Of a DNA stretch of 64,000 nucleotides, positions 18,922 through 28,316 are shown piece by piece (position 1 is the first letter of the stretch; each line of letters opens with the position of its first letter). The notes beneath the pieces were generated by a model that had not been told where the DNA came from, ran no database searches, and saw nothing but the letters and a program-made list of their open reading frames with translations. Made by a program: the position numbers and the translations under genes. The DNA comes from Streptomyces rhizosphaerihabitans (GTDB lineage: Bacteria > Actinomycetota > Actinomycetes > Streptomycetales > Streptomycetaceae): NCBI RefSeq assembly GCF_025399795.1, contig NZ_JAODTZ010000040.1:1-64000 (forward strand), given 5' to 3'.

Positions 18922-19362
18922 GTCGCCTCTTCTCTAGCTCGACGAGCTGTCGTACCAGGGTCAACATCCAACCAGGCCGAAAACGTTCCCGCTCGCGGCT
19001 TTTCCTCGAAATTTTCTTTCGAGCCGGCTGTCTGCTGCCGGTTGGCGGCGAATGAGCCGTATTGCGTGTCTTCGTGTCTGTACGGGTTCGCGCTGTCTGT
19101 CGGGGGTCGGTCCTCCCGGCTGGATTGCCGGTTGTTCATGAGGACGTGCCCGGAGCCTAAATGGTTCATGCCTCGAAGGGAACGTGATATGTACTTCACT
19201 CCATCGAGGGATCGAACACCCATGCGACCCTGGACTAGTGTGAGTTCATGCGAGGGTGGTGTTACAACGGCTCTACCAGGCCTCGGTACCCTCTGAGCGG
19301 CGACCGAAGCCGGGCCCTTACCCAAAAGGGTCTCCCATGAAATTCAGCGAGGAGCGAACCGC
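18922..19362. other. Divergent promoter region of the small zinc protein and parE
   Basis: This 441-bp region has lower GC than its surroundings. It holds one clear inverted repeat, CTCGAA-N7-TTCGAG (19005-19023). I see no gene. A TAGTGT about 120 bp upstream of parE could be a -10 element, but no matching -35 stands out. Confidence 0.5.
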
Positions 19363-21486
19363 GTGACCGCCGAGACGTCCGTGCCGTCCACAGCGCTGCT
19401 GACCGGAGCAGACCGGGACGGTTCCAACTACACCGCGCGGCACCTGCTCGTCCTTGAGGGGCTCGAGGCAGTGCGGAAGCGCCCGGGCATGTATATCGGG
19501 TCGACCGACAGCCGCGGCCTGATGCACTGCCTCTGGGAGATCATCGACAACTCCGTGGACGAGGCCCTCGGGGGCTACTGCGACCACATCGACGTCATCC
19601 TGCACGACGACGCCTCCGTCGAGGTGCGGGACAACGGCCGTGGCATCCCCGTCGACGTGGAGCCCAAGACCGGCCTCTCCGGCGTCGAGGTCGTCATGAC
19701 CAAGCTGCACGCCGGCGGCAAGTTCGGTGGCGGCTCGTACGCGGCCTCCGGCGGTCTGCACGGCGTGGGCGCCTCTGTGGTGAACGCGCTCTCCGCCCGC
19801 CTCGACGTCGAGGTGGACCGCAGTGGTAACACCCACGCCGTGAGCTTCCGCCGTGGCACCCCGGGTACCTTCAAGGCCGACGGCCCCGATGCCGCCTTCG
19901 ACGCGACAAGCGGGCTGCGCAAGGTCAAGCGGGTGCCGAAGACGCGCACCGGCACGCGAGTGCGCTACTGGGCCGACCGCCAGATCTTCCTCAAGGACGC
20001 CAAGCTCTCCCTGGAGCACCTCCACCAGCGCGCCCGCCAGACCGCCTTCCTCGTGCCGGGCCTGACCATCGTCGTCCGTGACGAATACGGACTCGGCGAC
20101 GGCGGCAGCAAGGGCGAGGAGTCGTTCCGCTTCGACGGCGGAATCAGCGAGTTCTGCGAGTATCTGGCCGCCGACAAGCCGGTCTGCGATGTCCTCCGCT
20201 TCTCCGGACAGGGATCCTTCAAGGAGACCGTCCCGGTCCTCGACGACCACGGGCAGATGACTCCGACCGAGGTCACCCGTGAACTGGGCGTTGATGTCGC
20301 GATGCGCTGGGGCACCGGCTACGACACGAACCTGAAGTCGTACGTGAACATCATCGCCACGCCCAAGGGCGGCACCCATGTCGCCGGCTACGAGCAGGCC
20401 GTCGCCAAGACGATGAACGAGGTCCTGCGGGCCAAGAAACTGCTGCGGGTCGCCGAGGACGACATCGTCAAGGACGACGCGCTGGAGGGCCTCACGGCCG
20501 TCGTCACCGTGCGTCTCGCCGAGCCGCAGTTCGAGGGCCAGACGAAGGAGGTCCTCGGAACCTCGGCCGCCCGCCGCATCGTGACGAACGTGGTGACCAA
20601 GGAGCTCAAGGCGTTCCTGACCTCCGCGAAGCGGGACGAGGCCGCGCAAGCGCGGGTCGTCATGGAGAAGGCCGTCGCCGCCGCTCGTACGAGGATCGCC
20701 GCCCGTCAGCACAAGGACGCGCAGCGCCGGAAGACGGCTCTGGAGTCCTCCTCGCTGCCCGCCAAACTCGCCGACTGCCGCAGTGACGACGTCGAGCGCA
20801 GCGAGCTGTTCATCGTGGAGGGAGACTCCGCGCTGGGTACGGCGAAGCTGGCACGGAACTCCGAGTTCCAGGCGCTGCTGCCGATTCGGGGCAAGATCCT
20901 CAACGTTCAGAAGGCGTCCGTGACGGACATGCTGAAGAACGCCGAGTGCGGTGCGATCATCCAGGTCATAGGGGCGGGTTCCGGGCGGACCTTCGACATC
21001 GACGCGGCGCGCTACGGGAAGATCATTCTTCTCGTCGACGCCGATGTGGACGGCGCGCACATCCGGATTCTGCTGCTGACGCTGTTCCAGCGTTACATGC
21101 GGCCCATGGTCGAGGCGGGGCGCGTGTTCGCGGCGGTGCCGCCGCTGCACCGGATCGAGCTCAGTCAGCCCAAGAAGGGGCAGGACAAGTACGTCTACAC
21201 GTACTCGGACCGTGAGCTGCGGGAGACGGTGCTGGAACTGCAGCGCAAGGGTGTGCGCTACAAGGACTCGATCCAGCGGTACAAGGGTCTCGGTGAGATG
21301 GACGCCGATCAGCTGGCCGAGACGACGATGGATCCGCGGGTCCGGACGCTGCGCCGGATCAACATCTCCGACCTGGAGGCATCCGAGCAGGTGTTCGATC
21401 TCCTGATGGGGAACGATGTGGCTCCGCGCAAGGAGTTCATCTCCAGCTCGGCTGCGACGCTGGATCGGTCGCGGATCGACGCGTAG
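19363..21486 (+). CDS. parE: DNA topoisomerase IV subunit B
   Basis: This is the 707-residue ATPase subunit that works with ParC (at 39915-42374) to decatenate daughter chromosomes. The GHKL ATPase is at the N-terminus (EIIDNSVDEALGG, DNGRGIPVD and GGLHGVGASVVNALS). The TOPRIM domain shows EGDSA at 486-490 and DADVDG at 559-564. The C-terminal YKGLGEMDADQL motif is standard. The GTG start has GGAG upstream. It lacks the GyrB insert and sits apart from any gyrA, which supports topoisomerase IV over gyrase. In S. coelicolor the gene is also called parY. Confidence 0.95.
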   Translation: MTAETSVPSTALLTGADRDGSNYTARHLLVLEGLEAVRKRPGMYIGSTDSRGLMHCLWEIIDNSVDEALGGYCDHIDVILHDDASVEVRDNGRGIPVDVEPKTGLSGVEVVMTKLHAGGKFGGGSYAASGGLHGVGASVVNALSARLDVEVDRSGNTHAVSFRRGTPGTFKADGPDAAFDATSGLRKVKRVPKTRTGTRVRYWADRQIFLKDAKLSLEHLHQRARQTAFLVPGLTIVVRDEYGLGDGGSKGEESFRFDGGISEFCEYLAADKPVCDVLRFSGQGSFKETVPVLDDHGQMTPTEVTRELGVDVAMRWGTGYDTNLKSYVNIIATPKGGTHVAGYEQAVAKTMNEVLRAKKLLRVAEDDIVKDDALEGLTAVVTVRLAEPQFEGQTKEVLGTSAARRIVTNVVTKELKAFLTSAKRDEAAQARVVMEKAVAAARTRIAARQHKDAQRRKTALESSSLPAKLADCRSDDVERSELFIVEGDSALGTAKLARNSEFQALLPIRGKILNVQKASVTDMLKNAECGAIIQVIGAGSGRTFDIDAARYGKIILLVDADVDGAHIRILLLTLFQRYMRPMVEAGRVFAAVPPLHRIELSQPKKGQDKYVYTYSDRELRETVLELQRKGVRYKDSIQRYKGLGEMDADQLAETTMDPRVRTLRRINISDLEASEQVFDLLMGNDVAPRKEFISSSAATLDRSRIDA

Positions 21487-22030
21487 CCCTCCGGGCGTCT
21501 TCGGGCGCTCGGTTCGTTGTGGGTCGGGGCCGTGCCGATGCATCCGCCCGTCGCCGCCGGATCAGACGTGAGTTTCCGTGAGTTTCCATGGGAACGGCTG
21601 CTCGATCCGAACGTAGGCGACGGGTACGAGATGTACCGGCACGGCCCGTTCCGCCGACGGATCCCGCGGGCGGAATCGCGGTTTGGGCTCAGCCCCTCCC
21701 GCCCACGCTTCGGCCGCCGGCGGAGACTCCCGCCCGGTTTTCGACTGCGGGGCAGGATTCAGTCCCTCCGGCGTTTGAGGAGCGGGGCCTGGGGCGCGGA
21801 GCCCCAGGCGTGGGAAGGGCCGGGGCGAAGGGGGCGAGAGTCTCGGGGGCAGCCCGCTCGCCGCTCGATGTGTGGGGTGGCGCTCCACCCGTGGGTGGAC
21901 GGATGAGGGCGTGGGGGATCCACCCACGATCCACCCGGGCTCCGATCTGCCGAGGACGCGATTTCCGTAGCGTCGATGGTGTCGGCAGCGCTCGCTGCGG
22001 ACACCCGCTTCTCGCTCACGGAGGCCGTGC
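21487..22030. other. Intergenic region with dispersed repeat
   Basis: This 544-bp gap between parE and the DUF1453 gene carries no supported gene. It contains the repeat described at 21750-21850 and the GGAGG ribosome site of the next gene just before 22031. Confidence 0.6.
21750..21850. repeat. Dispersed Streptomyces intergenic repeat
   Basis: CTCCGGCGTTTGAGGAGC is followed by a GGGGCCTGGGGC hairpin. CCTGGGGC (21788-21795) pairs with GCCCCAGG (21801-21808). I recognise this as a short element found many times between genes in Streptomyces genomes. Its function is not known. Confidence 0.7.
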
Positions 22031-22558
22031 ATGTCCGGGCTCATCAATGCTGTGGTGATCGTCGCCGTTGCCGTTGTGGTCATCGCGCGCCAGTTCCGTG
22101 CGCGCCGGATCAGTTCGGACAGGCGCTGGTGGATCGTGCCCGCCGTTCTCGGCTTCATGGCACTGCGCGACCCCGGAGTGATCGGCCCGCACCACCGGGT
22201 CGAGGCGTCCCTCCTGCTGGGCACGGAGCTGGTGACAGCGCTGGCCCTCGGAGCCGGATGGGCGTGGACGACCCGGATATGGACGGAGCCGGACGGCGCC
22301 GTGTGGAGCAAGAGCACCAAGGCCAGCGGGGCCATCTGGATCGCGGGCATCTGTCTGCGCCTGGGTCTGTTCGGCATCGGTGCCCTGCTCAGTGTGCACC
22401 AGAACTCCTCCGCCCTGATGCTCGGCCTCGCGGCCACCCTGCTGGTCCGTTCCGGGGTGGTGACCTGGCGGGCGCAGTCCCTGCAGCCGACGGCGATGGG
22501 ACAGGGCCCGGCGTACGGTGACGGCGTGGGCCGGGTCCTGCGGAAGGAGCGTCTGTGA
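22031..22558 (+). CDS. DUF1453 (CcdC-like) membrane protein
   Basis: This 175-residue integral membrane protein has four to five hydrophobic helices: the N-terminal VVIVAVAVVVIARQ, then WWIVPAVLGFMAL, LLLGTELVTALALGAGW, GIWIAGICLRLGLFG-like, and ALMLGLAATLLV. The order fits DUF1453, a family of unknown function. The ATG has GGAGG at about 7 bases. Its stop overlaps the start of the following histidine kinase by 4 bp (GTGA), so the three genes to 24389 form one operon. It may assist the kinase as a membrane partner (inferred from coupling). Confidence 0.85.
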   Translation: MSGLINAVVIVAVAVVVIARQFRARRISSDRRWWIVPAVLGFMALRDPGVIGPHHRVEASLLLGTELVTALALGAGWAWTTRIWTEPDGAVWSKSTKASGAIWIAGICLRLGLFGIGALLSVHQNSSALMLGLAATLLVRSGVVTWRAQSLQPTAMGQGPAYGDGVGRVLRKERL

Positions 22559-23706
22559 CGGACAACGCCTGGACGCGCTGGCCCTCCCGTGAGGCCCTCT
22601 CCCGAATGGGCGTGCACACGGCCCGCCGTGCGCTCAGCCGGTTCACGCGCGCCATCGTCCTCGCCATGCTCGTCGCGACGACGTTCACGAACACGGAGCT
22701 GAACGGTTGGGCGCTCGCCGGAGGCATCACCGGAATCGTGGCGTGCGGGTTCCTCGCCTGGGGGTTCTGGCGCACCACACTGGAGCATCGCCTGCTGCCG
22801 TCCCTGGTGCTGCTCACTCTGCTGCTGGCGATCGCGGCCGTGGGGCAGAGTGCGGGCTTCCGGGTTCCGGCAGTCGTTCTGTGGTGCGGGTGTGCCGTCA
22901 GCGCCATCGAACGGCTGCCCCTCGCGGCGGCGTTGCCCGCCACCGCGGTGGCGCTGAGCGCGTACGCGGCGGTCAACAACGACGTCTGGCTGACCACCGC
23001 GGCCACCACCGTGGGGCTCGCCCTCGCGGGGTATGTGCTGCGTCTCGACGCGGAAGCACGGGGAAGTGCGCAGCGGCTGCTGGCTCAGGAGCGCGCGGCC
23101 CGCGTGGCCGAGGCGGAATCGGCGGCGCTCGCGGAGCGCGCACGGATAGCGCGGGAGATCCACGACGTCCTGGCGCACAGTCTCTCGGCTCAGCTGGTGC
23201 ACCTGGAGGCGGCGCGGCTGCTCATCGAGAGGGGAGCGGACCGGGAGATCATCCTTGAACGGGTCGTGGCGGCACGGGGAATGGCCCGCGAGGGGCTCGC
23301 GGAGACGCGGCAGGCACTCTCCGCGCTCCGGGGCGAGATGTCTCCGCTGGAGGACTTCCTCGGCGAACTCGTCACTACCGCCGAGGGTGCCGACGTCACC
23401 GTGACGGGCGAGCGTCAGCCGCTGCCGGCGGAGGCCTCCCAGGCGGTGCGCAGAGTCGCGCAGGAGGCGCTGACGAACGTACGCAAGCACGCTCCGGGTG
23501 CCAGGATTCACATCCGGCTGGACTACGGCGAGCACGAAGTCACGCTGGATGTACGGGATTCGGGTGGAAAACCGGGCGAGCTCAGCGGTTCGGGAGCCGG
23601 GTACGGTCTGCTGGGCATGCGGGAACGCGCCGAGCTGCTGGGCGGCTCGCTGGATGCCGGACCGGGCGAAGAGGGGTTCGTGGTGACGTTGAAGGTGCCG
23701 GTATGA
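22555..23706 (+). CDS. Sensor histidine kinase, NarL/DesK type
   Basis: The 383-residue kinase has several N-terminal membrane helices (about 35-165) and no large extracellular domain. A HisKA_3 dimerisation helix carries the phospho-acceptor H203 in REIHDVLAHSLS, and a C-terminal HATPase domain includes DSGGKPGELSGSGAGYGLLG. It overlaps both neighbours by 4 bp, which indicates translational coupling with the DUF1453 gene and the response regulator. The signal is unknown; sensing within the membrane is plausible given the architecture. Confidence 0.93.
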   Translation: MTDNAWTRWPSREALSRMGVHTARRALSRFTRAIVLAMLVATTFTNTELNGWALAGGITGIVACGFLAWGFWRTTLEHRLLPSLVLLTLLLAIAAVGQSAGFRVPAVVLWCGCAVSAIERLPLAAALPATAVALSAYAAVNNDVWLTTAATTVGLALAGYVLRLDAEARGSAQRLLAQERAARVAEAESAALAERARIAREIHDVLAHSLSAQLVHLEAARLLIERGADREIILERVVAARGMAREGLAETRQALSALRGEMSPLEDFLGELVTTAEGADVTVTGERQPLPAEASQAVRRVAQEALTNVRKHAPGARIHIRLDYGEHEVTLDVRDSGGKPGELSGSGAGYGLLGMRERAELLGGSLDAGPGEEGFVVTLKVPV

Positions 23707-24389
23707 CCGAGCAGGCGGAGGGCAGGAGGCCGGCGCGGGTCGTGGTCGCGGACGATCAGACGGTCGTGCGCGAGGGCATCGTGATGCTGTTGGGGCTGCT
23801 GCCGGGGATCGAGGTCGTCGGAGCGGCCGGCGACGGGGCTGAAGCGGTGGCGCTGGTGGCCGAACTGGCTCCGGACGTCGTGCTGATGGATCTGCGCATG
23901 CCCCGCTGTGACGGGGTCGAGGCGACCCGGCGCATCCGTGCCGAGTACCCGGGGACGCAGGTCGTCGTGCTCACGACGTACGCGGACGACGAGTCGTTGT
24001 TCCCCGCGCTCCGCGCCGGAGCCCGTGGCTATCTGACCAAGGACGCGGGAGGCGACGAGATCGTGCGGGCCGTGGAGAGCGTGCTCTCCGGGGACGCGGG
24101 GCTCTCGCCGAGCATCCAGCGACGGCTGCTGGAGCGGCTGTCGGATCCGGAACCGGAGCCACGCCCGCCCGCGGAGGCGCCGGACGGGCTCACCTCGCGC
24201 GAGACCGAGGTGCTCCTGCTGATCGCCGAGGGTCTCAGCAACCATGAGATCGCCCGCAAGCTGCATGTGTCCACGGCCACCGTGAAGACACACATCAACA
24301 ATCTCTTCGCCAAGACGGGTCTCAAGGACCGCGCGCAAGCGGTCCGTTACGCCTATGGCAAAGGTCTCGTACGGCCGCCCGCGGGATGA
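23703..24389 (+). CDS. Response regulator, NarL/LuxR family
   Basis: This is a 228-residue regulator. The receiver domain is at 15-130 with phospho-acceptor D63 in VLMDLRMP and a conserved Lys in YLTKDA. A LuxR helix-turn-helix is at about 160-215 (TSRETEVLLLIAEGLSNHEI). It is the partner of the kinase upstream (ATGA overlap). The adjacent DUF485/symporter genes begin 105 bp downstream on the same strand and are reasonable targets, but no operator can be named. Confidence 0.93.
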   Translation: MTEQAEGRRPARVVVADDQTVVREGIVMLLGLLPGIEVVGAAGDGAEAVALVAELAPDVVLMDLRMPRCDGVEATRRIRAEYPGTQVVVLTTYADDESLFPALRAGARGYLTKDAGGDEIVRAVESVLSGDAGLSPSIQRRLLERLSDPEPEPRPPAEAPDGLTSRETEVLLLIAEGLSNHEIARKLHVSTATVKTHINNLFAKTGLKDRAQAVRYAYGKGLVRPPAG

Positions 24390-24494
24390 AGTCACCTGAT
24401 GGGGTGAAGAGCGCGGAGAGAGGAGTCCAGGAGCCTTCCGATCTGCACATCCTTGGGCACGCGGCCGAAACGGGTCGCGGACAAGGAGAGTTCG

Positions 24495-24983
24495 GTGGAC
24501 AAGCACGACGGCGGCGACACCGGGGAGGTCCGGTTCGACGATCCCTGGTACGACGCGCTCGCTTCCGGCTGGGGTGAGTTGGACGGTACGGGTGCGCTCG
24601 CTCCCACCGTGCCGGCCGCCCGCTCGGAGCACGAAGGACGAACGGGCGGGGCGGCCCACGTCTATCTGGAGGTGCAGCGCAGTGCCGCCTTCCGGGAAGT
24701 GCGCGCCAGGTACCGCAGGTTCGTGATCCCGGCCGTCGCCGTCTTCTTCCCCTGGTACGTGGGCTATGTGGTGACCGCGACCACCGCGCCGGGGTTCATG
24801 GCGCGTCCCGTCGCCGGTGCGGTGAACGTGGCACTGCTCGCGGGACTCGGGCAGTTCCTCACGACGTTTCTCTTCGCGTGGGCCTACGCACGGCACGCGC
24901 GGCTGCGCAGGGACCGGGCCGCGCTGGAACTGCGCTGGGACACCCAGGAGATGACGCGGAACGCCAGGGGTGGTGAGCGGTGA
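24495..24983 (+). CDS. DUF485 membrane protein
   Basis: The 162-residue protein has an acidic N-terminal half and two membrane helices in the C-terminal half (VIPAVAVFFPWYVGYVVTAT and VALLAGLGQFLTTFLFAWAY). The pattern is typical of DUF485 proteins encoded with acetate symporters. The GTG at 24495 is chosen because AAGGAGAG lies just upstream; the frame is open from 24453. Its stop overlaps the symporter start by 4 bp (GTGA). A role in symporter function or assembly is inferred from this constant pairing. Confidence 0.88.
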   Translation: MDKHDGGDTGEVRFDDPWYDALASGWGELDGTGALAPTVPAARSEHEGRTGGAAHVYLEVQRSAAFREVRARYRRFVIPAVAVFFPWYVGYVVTATTAPGFMARPVAGAVNVALLAGLGQFLTTFLFAWAYARHARLRRDRAALELRWDTQEMTRNARGGER

Positions 24984-26572
24984 GCGGCCACCATCAGACC
25001 CTGGCGCTGCTGCTGTTCAGCGCGTTCGTCGCGGTGACACTGGCGATCACGACGTGGGTGAGCCGCAACCGGCATGGCTCGGCCGAGGAGTTCTACGCGG
25101 GCGGCCGGTTGTTCTCGCCGATGGAGAATGGATTTGCCCTCTCCGGGGACTACATGTCGGCTGCTTCCTTCCTCGGTGTCACGGGACTCATCTCCCTGTA
25201 CGGCTACGACGGGCTGCTGTACGCCGTGGGCTTCCTTGTCGCCTGGCTGGTCGTCCTGTTCCTGGTCGCCGAATTGGTGCGCAACTGCGGGCGGTTCACG
25301 CTCGCCGACGTCGTCGCGGCCCGGATGGACGAGCGGCCGGTGCGGATCGCCGCCGGAACTTCCTCGGTGGTGGTGTCCGTTCTGTATCTGGTGGCACAGA
25401 TGGTGGGTGCGGGCAGCCTGGTCTCCCTGCTGCTGGGAGGCACGAGCGACGCGGCGCGCAACTGGACGGTGATCGGTGTCGGCGCGCTCATGGTGATCTA
25501 TGTGTCGATGGGAGGGATGCGGGCGACCACCTGGATTCAGATCGTCAAGGCGGTTCTGCTGATCGGCGGGGCCGTCGTGCTCACCGTGCTGGTCCTGATG
25601 CGGTTCCACGGGGACATCAACGATCTGCTGCGTTCGGCCGCGCGGCGCAGCGGGCACGGTACGGCCTTTCTCGCGCCCGGGTTGAAGTACGGCGGTGACT
25701 GGACGGCGCGCTTCGACTTCATGAGCCTCGGGCTCGCCCTGGTGCTCGGCACCGCCGGGCTGCCGCACATCCTGTCGCGCTTCTACACCGTACCGACGGC
25801 GCGAGCCGCGCGACGCTCGGTCGTGTGGTCGATCGGGCTCATCGGCGGCTTCTACCTGATGACGATCGTGCTGGGCTTCGGCGCGGCCGCTGTCGTCGGT
25901 CCCGAGGCGGTGCGCGGATCGAACGCAGCGGGGAACACCGCGGTTCCGTTGCTGGCCCTCGATCTGGGTGGCGGAGCCGACTCCACGGGCGGAACCGTTC
26001 TGTTCGCGGTCGTCGCCGCCATCGCCTTCGCCACGATTCTCGCTGTCGTCGCCGGAGTCACCCTCGCGTCCTCGGCCGCCGTGGCCCATGACCTGTATGC
26101 CTCGTTGCGCCGCCGCCGTGCGAAGCCGCACGGCGAGGTCGCCGTGGCGCGCGTCGCGTCGGTCGGCATCGGCGTGATCGCCATCGCCCTCGGCCTCCTC
26201 GCCCGCGATCTCAACGTGGCCTTCCTGGTCGGTCTCGCCTTCGCGGTCGCCGCGTCCGCGAACCTGCCGGTGTTGCTGTACTCCCTGTTCTGGCGGTCCT
26301 TCACGACGCGCGGTGCCGTATGGGCCGTATACGGCGGCCTGGTGCCCTCGCTGCTGCTCGTGCTGCTGTCGCCGGTGGTGTCGGGCAGCCCCGAATCACT
26401 GTTCCCGGGCGTAGATTTCCAGTACTTCCCGCTCCAGAACCCGGGCCTCGTCTCGATCCCGCTGGGCTTTCTCGTCGGCTGGCTCGGGACCGTCACCTCG
26501 TCGGAGCCGCCGGACGAGGCCAAGCACGCCGAGATCGAGGTCCGCGCGCTCACGGGCGCCGGGGCCGTCTGA
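24980..26572 (+). CDS. Cation:acetate-type symporter (SSS family)
   Basis: This 530-residue transporter has about 13 membrane helices and belongs to the sodium:solute symporter family. The segment EEFYAGGRLFSPMENGFALS is the ActP-type signature, and LGTAGLPHILSRFYTVP matches the conserved helix-loop of acetate/monocarboxylate permeases. It is co-translated with the DUF485 gene, as in actP operons. Uptake of acetate or a similar short monocarboxylate is likely. The nearby citrate synthases would use the resulting acetyl-CoA, but a link is only circumstantial. Confidence 0.88.
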   Translation: MSGHHQTLALLLFSAFVAVTLAITTWVSRNRHGSAEEFYAGGRLFSPMENGFALSGDYMSAASFLGVTGLISLYGYDGLLYAVGFLVAWLVVLFLVAELVRNCGRFTLADVVAARMDERPVRIAAGTSSVVVSVLYLVAQMVGAGSLVSLLLGGTSDAARNWTVIGVGALMVIYVSMGGMRATTWIQIVKAVLLIGGAVVLTVLVLMRFHGDINDLLRSAARRSGHGTAFLAPGLKYGGDWTARFDFMSLGLALVLGTAGLPHILSRFYTVPTARAARRSVVWSIGLIGGFYLMTIVLGFGAAAVVGPEAVRGSNAAGNTAVPLLALDLGGGADSTGGTVLFAVVAAIAFATILAVVAGVTLASSAAVAHDLYASLRRRRAKPHGEVAVARVASVGIGVIAIALGLLARDLNVAFLVGLAFAVAASANLPVLLYSLFWRSFTTRGAVWAVYGGLVPSLLLVLLSPVVSGSPESLFPGVDFQYFPLQNPGLVSIPLGFLVGWLGTVTSSEPPDEAKHAEIEVRALTGAGAV

Positions 26573-26646
26573 GGGCCCCTGAGCGGCGTACGTGAGCGCT
26601 CTGGGGCGGTATTCCGCACGACACCCCTGGTCGTGGGAGTGCGGGC

Positions 26647-27339
26647 TCAGGGCGCCACCCACGCGTAGCGGTGTTCCGGGCGTCCCGCGTCGCCGTACCT
26701 GAGGGACAGGCGGAGTCGTCCCGCCTGTTCCAGGTGTCGCAGATAGCGCTGGGCGGTGGATCTGCTGAGGCCGGTCTCGGCGGCCACCTCGTGGGCCGAC
26801 AGCGGGTGGTGAGCGCGGTGCAGCACGTCGCAGATCAGGTCCGTTGTCGGCTCCGAATGGCCGCTGGGCAGCCCGGGAGAGGACAGAGCGGGTGCGGTGC
26901 GCAGGGCGCCGAAGATCCGGTCGACCTGCTCCTGGCCCGTCACCCCCCGGCCGCCCATGCGGTCGACGGTGCGGCGCAGGGCGGCGTAGGAGTCGAGGCG
27001 GGTGCGCAGGGCAGTGAAGGTGAACGGCTTGACCAGATAGTGCAGGGCGCCGAGGCGCATCGCCGCCTGGACCGTGGCCACGTCGCTGGCCGCGGTGATC
27101 ATGATGACGTCGGTTCCGTGACCGTTCTCCCGCATCTGGTGGACGAGTTCGAGGCCCGTCCGGTCCGGCAGATAGTGATCGAGGAGCACCAGGTCGATGG
27201 GCGCGCGCTCGACCGCCGCCAGGGCCTGGGCGGCACTGTGCGCGCGGGCGGCCACCCGGAATCCGGGAACCTTCCCCACGTACCTCGCGTTGATCTCGGC
27301 GACGCGGAAGTCGTCGTCCACGACCAGGACGTCAATCAT
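26647..27339 (-). CDS. CitB/DcuR-family response regulator without an adjacent kinase
   Basis: The 230-residue regulator has a receiver (1-125) with D54 in VLLDHYLP and the Lys in YLVKPF, and a C-terminal winged helix (HEVAAETGLSRSTAQRYLRH). The family responds to citrate, malate or other carboxylates. No kinase gene is next to it. It is divergent from an ABC importer and closely resembles the second CitB-type regulator at 30439-31119, so the kinase encoded there may serve both. The ATG at 27339 has AAGAGG upstream; the longer frame to 27486 crosses the promoter region. Confidence 0.9.
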   Translation of the reverse strand: MIDVLVVDDDFRVAEINARYVGKVPGFRVAARAHSAAQALAAVERAPIDLVLLDHYLPDRTGLELVHQMRENGHGTDVIMITAASDVATVQAAMRLGALHYLVKPFTFTALRTRLDSYAALRRTVDRMGGRGVTGQEQVDRIFGALRTAPALSSPGLPSGHSEPTTDLICDVLHRAHHPLSAHEVAAETGLSRSTAQRYLRHLEQAGRLRLSLRYGDAGRPEHRYAWVAP

Positions 27340-27393
27340 CGGGCCTCTTTCTCTCAAGGCCTGGGCGAGTGTTGCGCCCGTGTTTCGGCTCCG

Positions 27394-27462
27394 CTGTTGT
27401 AGCGCGAGCAAAATGAGCACAACAGACTCTTGCGAGCAGAAGAATCCCTTGCGCCCAGAAGA
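27394..27462. promoter_or_regulatory. Divergent control region with inverted and direct repeats
   Basis: CTGTTGT (27394-27400) and ACAACAG (27419-27425) are perfect 7-bp inverted arms 18 bp apart. CTTGCGAGCAGAAGA (27429-27443) and CTTGCGCCCAGAAGA (27448-27462) are direct repeats matching at 13 of 15 bases with a 19-bp period. They lie between the response regulator and the importer. Binding by the CitB-type regulators is inferred. Confidence 0.5.
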
Positions 27463-27500
27463 CTGATGCTGTGGCCCGCACCACATCTACGGTCCCGGCC

Positions 27501-28316
27501 ATGAGCACAGACACCAGCCCCGCCATCGAGCTGCGGGGTGCGAGCAAGATCTTCAAGACCCCGTCAGGGGGTTTGCACACAGCCGTCAGGGAGCTTGACC
27601 TGACCATCGGCCGGGGCGAGTTCGTGGCCGTCGTCGGGCCGACCGGCTGCGGGAAGTCCACCACGCTGACCCTGGTCAGCGGTCTTGAGGAGCCCACCGA
27701 GGGCGAGGTCCTGGTCGCCGGAGAGCCGGTCGCCGGCGTCGGCGAAAAGGTCGGCTTCGTCTTCCAGCAGGACGCCACCTTCCCCTGGCGCACGGTTCTG
27801 TCCAATGTGATGGCCGGGCCCCGCTTCCGCGGTGTGCCCAAGGCGGAAGCGAAGCAGCGGGCCCGGGAATGGCTCGCCCGGGTCGGGCTCGCGGCCTTCG
27901 AGGACCGCTATCCGCACCAGCTCTCCGGCGGTCAGCGCAAGCGCGTCGCCCTCGCCGCCACCTTCGTCAACGACCCCGAGATCCTGCTGATGGACGAGCC
28001 CTTCTCGGCGCTCGACGTGCAGACCAGGGCGCTGATGTCCGACGAACTGCTCGAACTGTGGGAAGGCACGGGCGCCTCGGTCGTCTTCGTCACCCACGAC
28101 CTGGAGGAGTCCATCGCGCTCGCCGACAGGGTCGTCGTGATGACGGCGGGCCCCGCCACCGTGAAGCAGGTCTTCGACATCGATCTGCCGCGGCCGCGCA
28201 AAGTCGAAGAGGTACGCCTGGAGCCGCGGTTCATCGAGATCTACCGCGAGATCTGGGAGTCCCTGGGCGAAGAGGTCCGCATCACCCGCGAGAGGGGTGC
28301 CGCTCATGTCGCCTGA
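27501..28316 (+). CDS. ABC importer ATP-binding protein (SsuB/TauB type)
   Basis: The 271-residue ATPase has Walker A GPTGCGKST, the Q-loop in FVFQQDATFPWRTV, signature LSGGQRKR, Walker B ILLMDEPF and H-loop VTHDLEE, all intact. It belongs to the nitrate/sulfonate/taurine importer group. The ATG at 27501 is chosen; a GTG at 27471 is in frame and would add ten residues, and neither has a clear ribosome site. It overlaps the permease gene by 11 bp. It energises uptake by the next two genes' products. Confidence 0.92.
   Translation: MSTDTSPAIELRGASKIFKTPSGGLHTAVRELDLTIGRGEFVAVVGPTGCGKSTTLTLVSGLEEPTEGEVLVAGEPVAGVGEKVGFVFQQDATFPWRTVLSNVMAGPRFRGVPKAEAKQRAREWLARVGLAAFEDRYPHQLSGGQRKRVALAATFVNDPEILLMDEPFSALDVQTRALMSDELLELWEGTGASVVFVTHDLEESIALADRVVVMTAGPATVKQVFDIDLPRPRKVEEVRLEPRFIEIYREIWESLGEEVRITRERGAAHVA

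Noticed and set aside
19210..19230. TCGAAC-N4-ATGCGA before parE as a LexA box
   Set aside because: The right half-site deviates too much from GTTCGA.
19318..21543. Minus-strand frame over parE
   Set aside because: Antisense shadow of a conserved gene.
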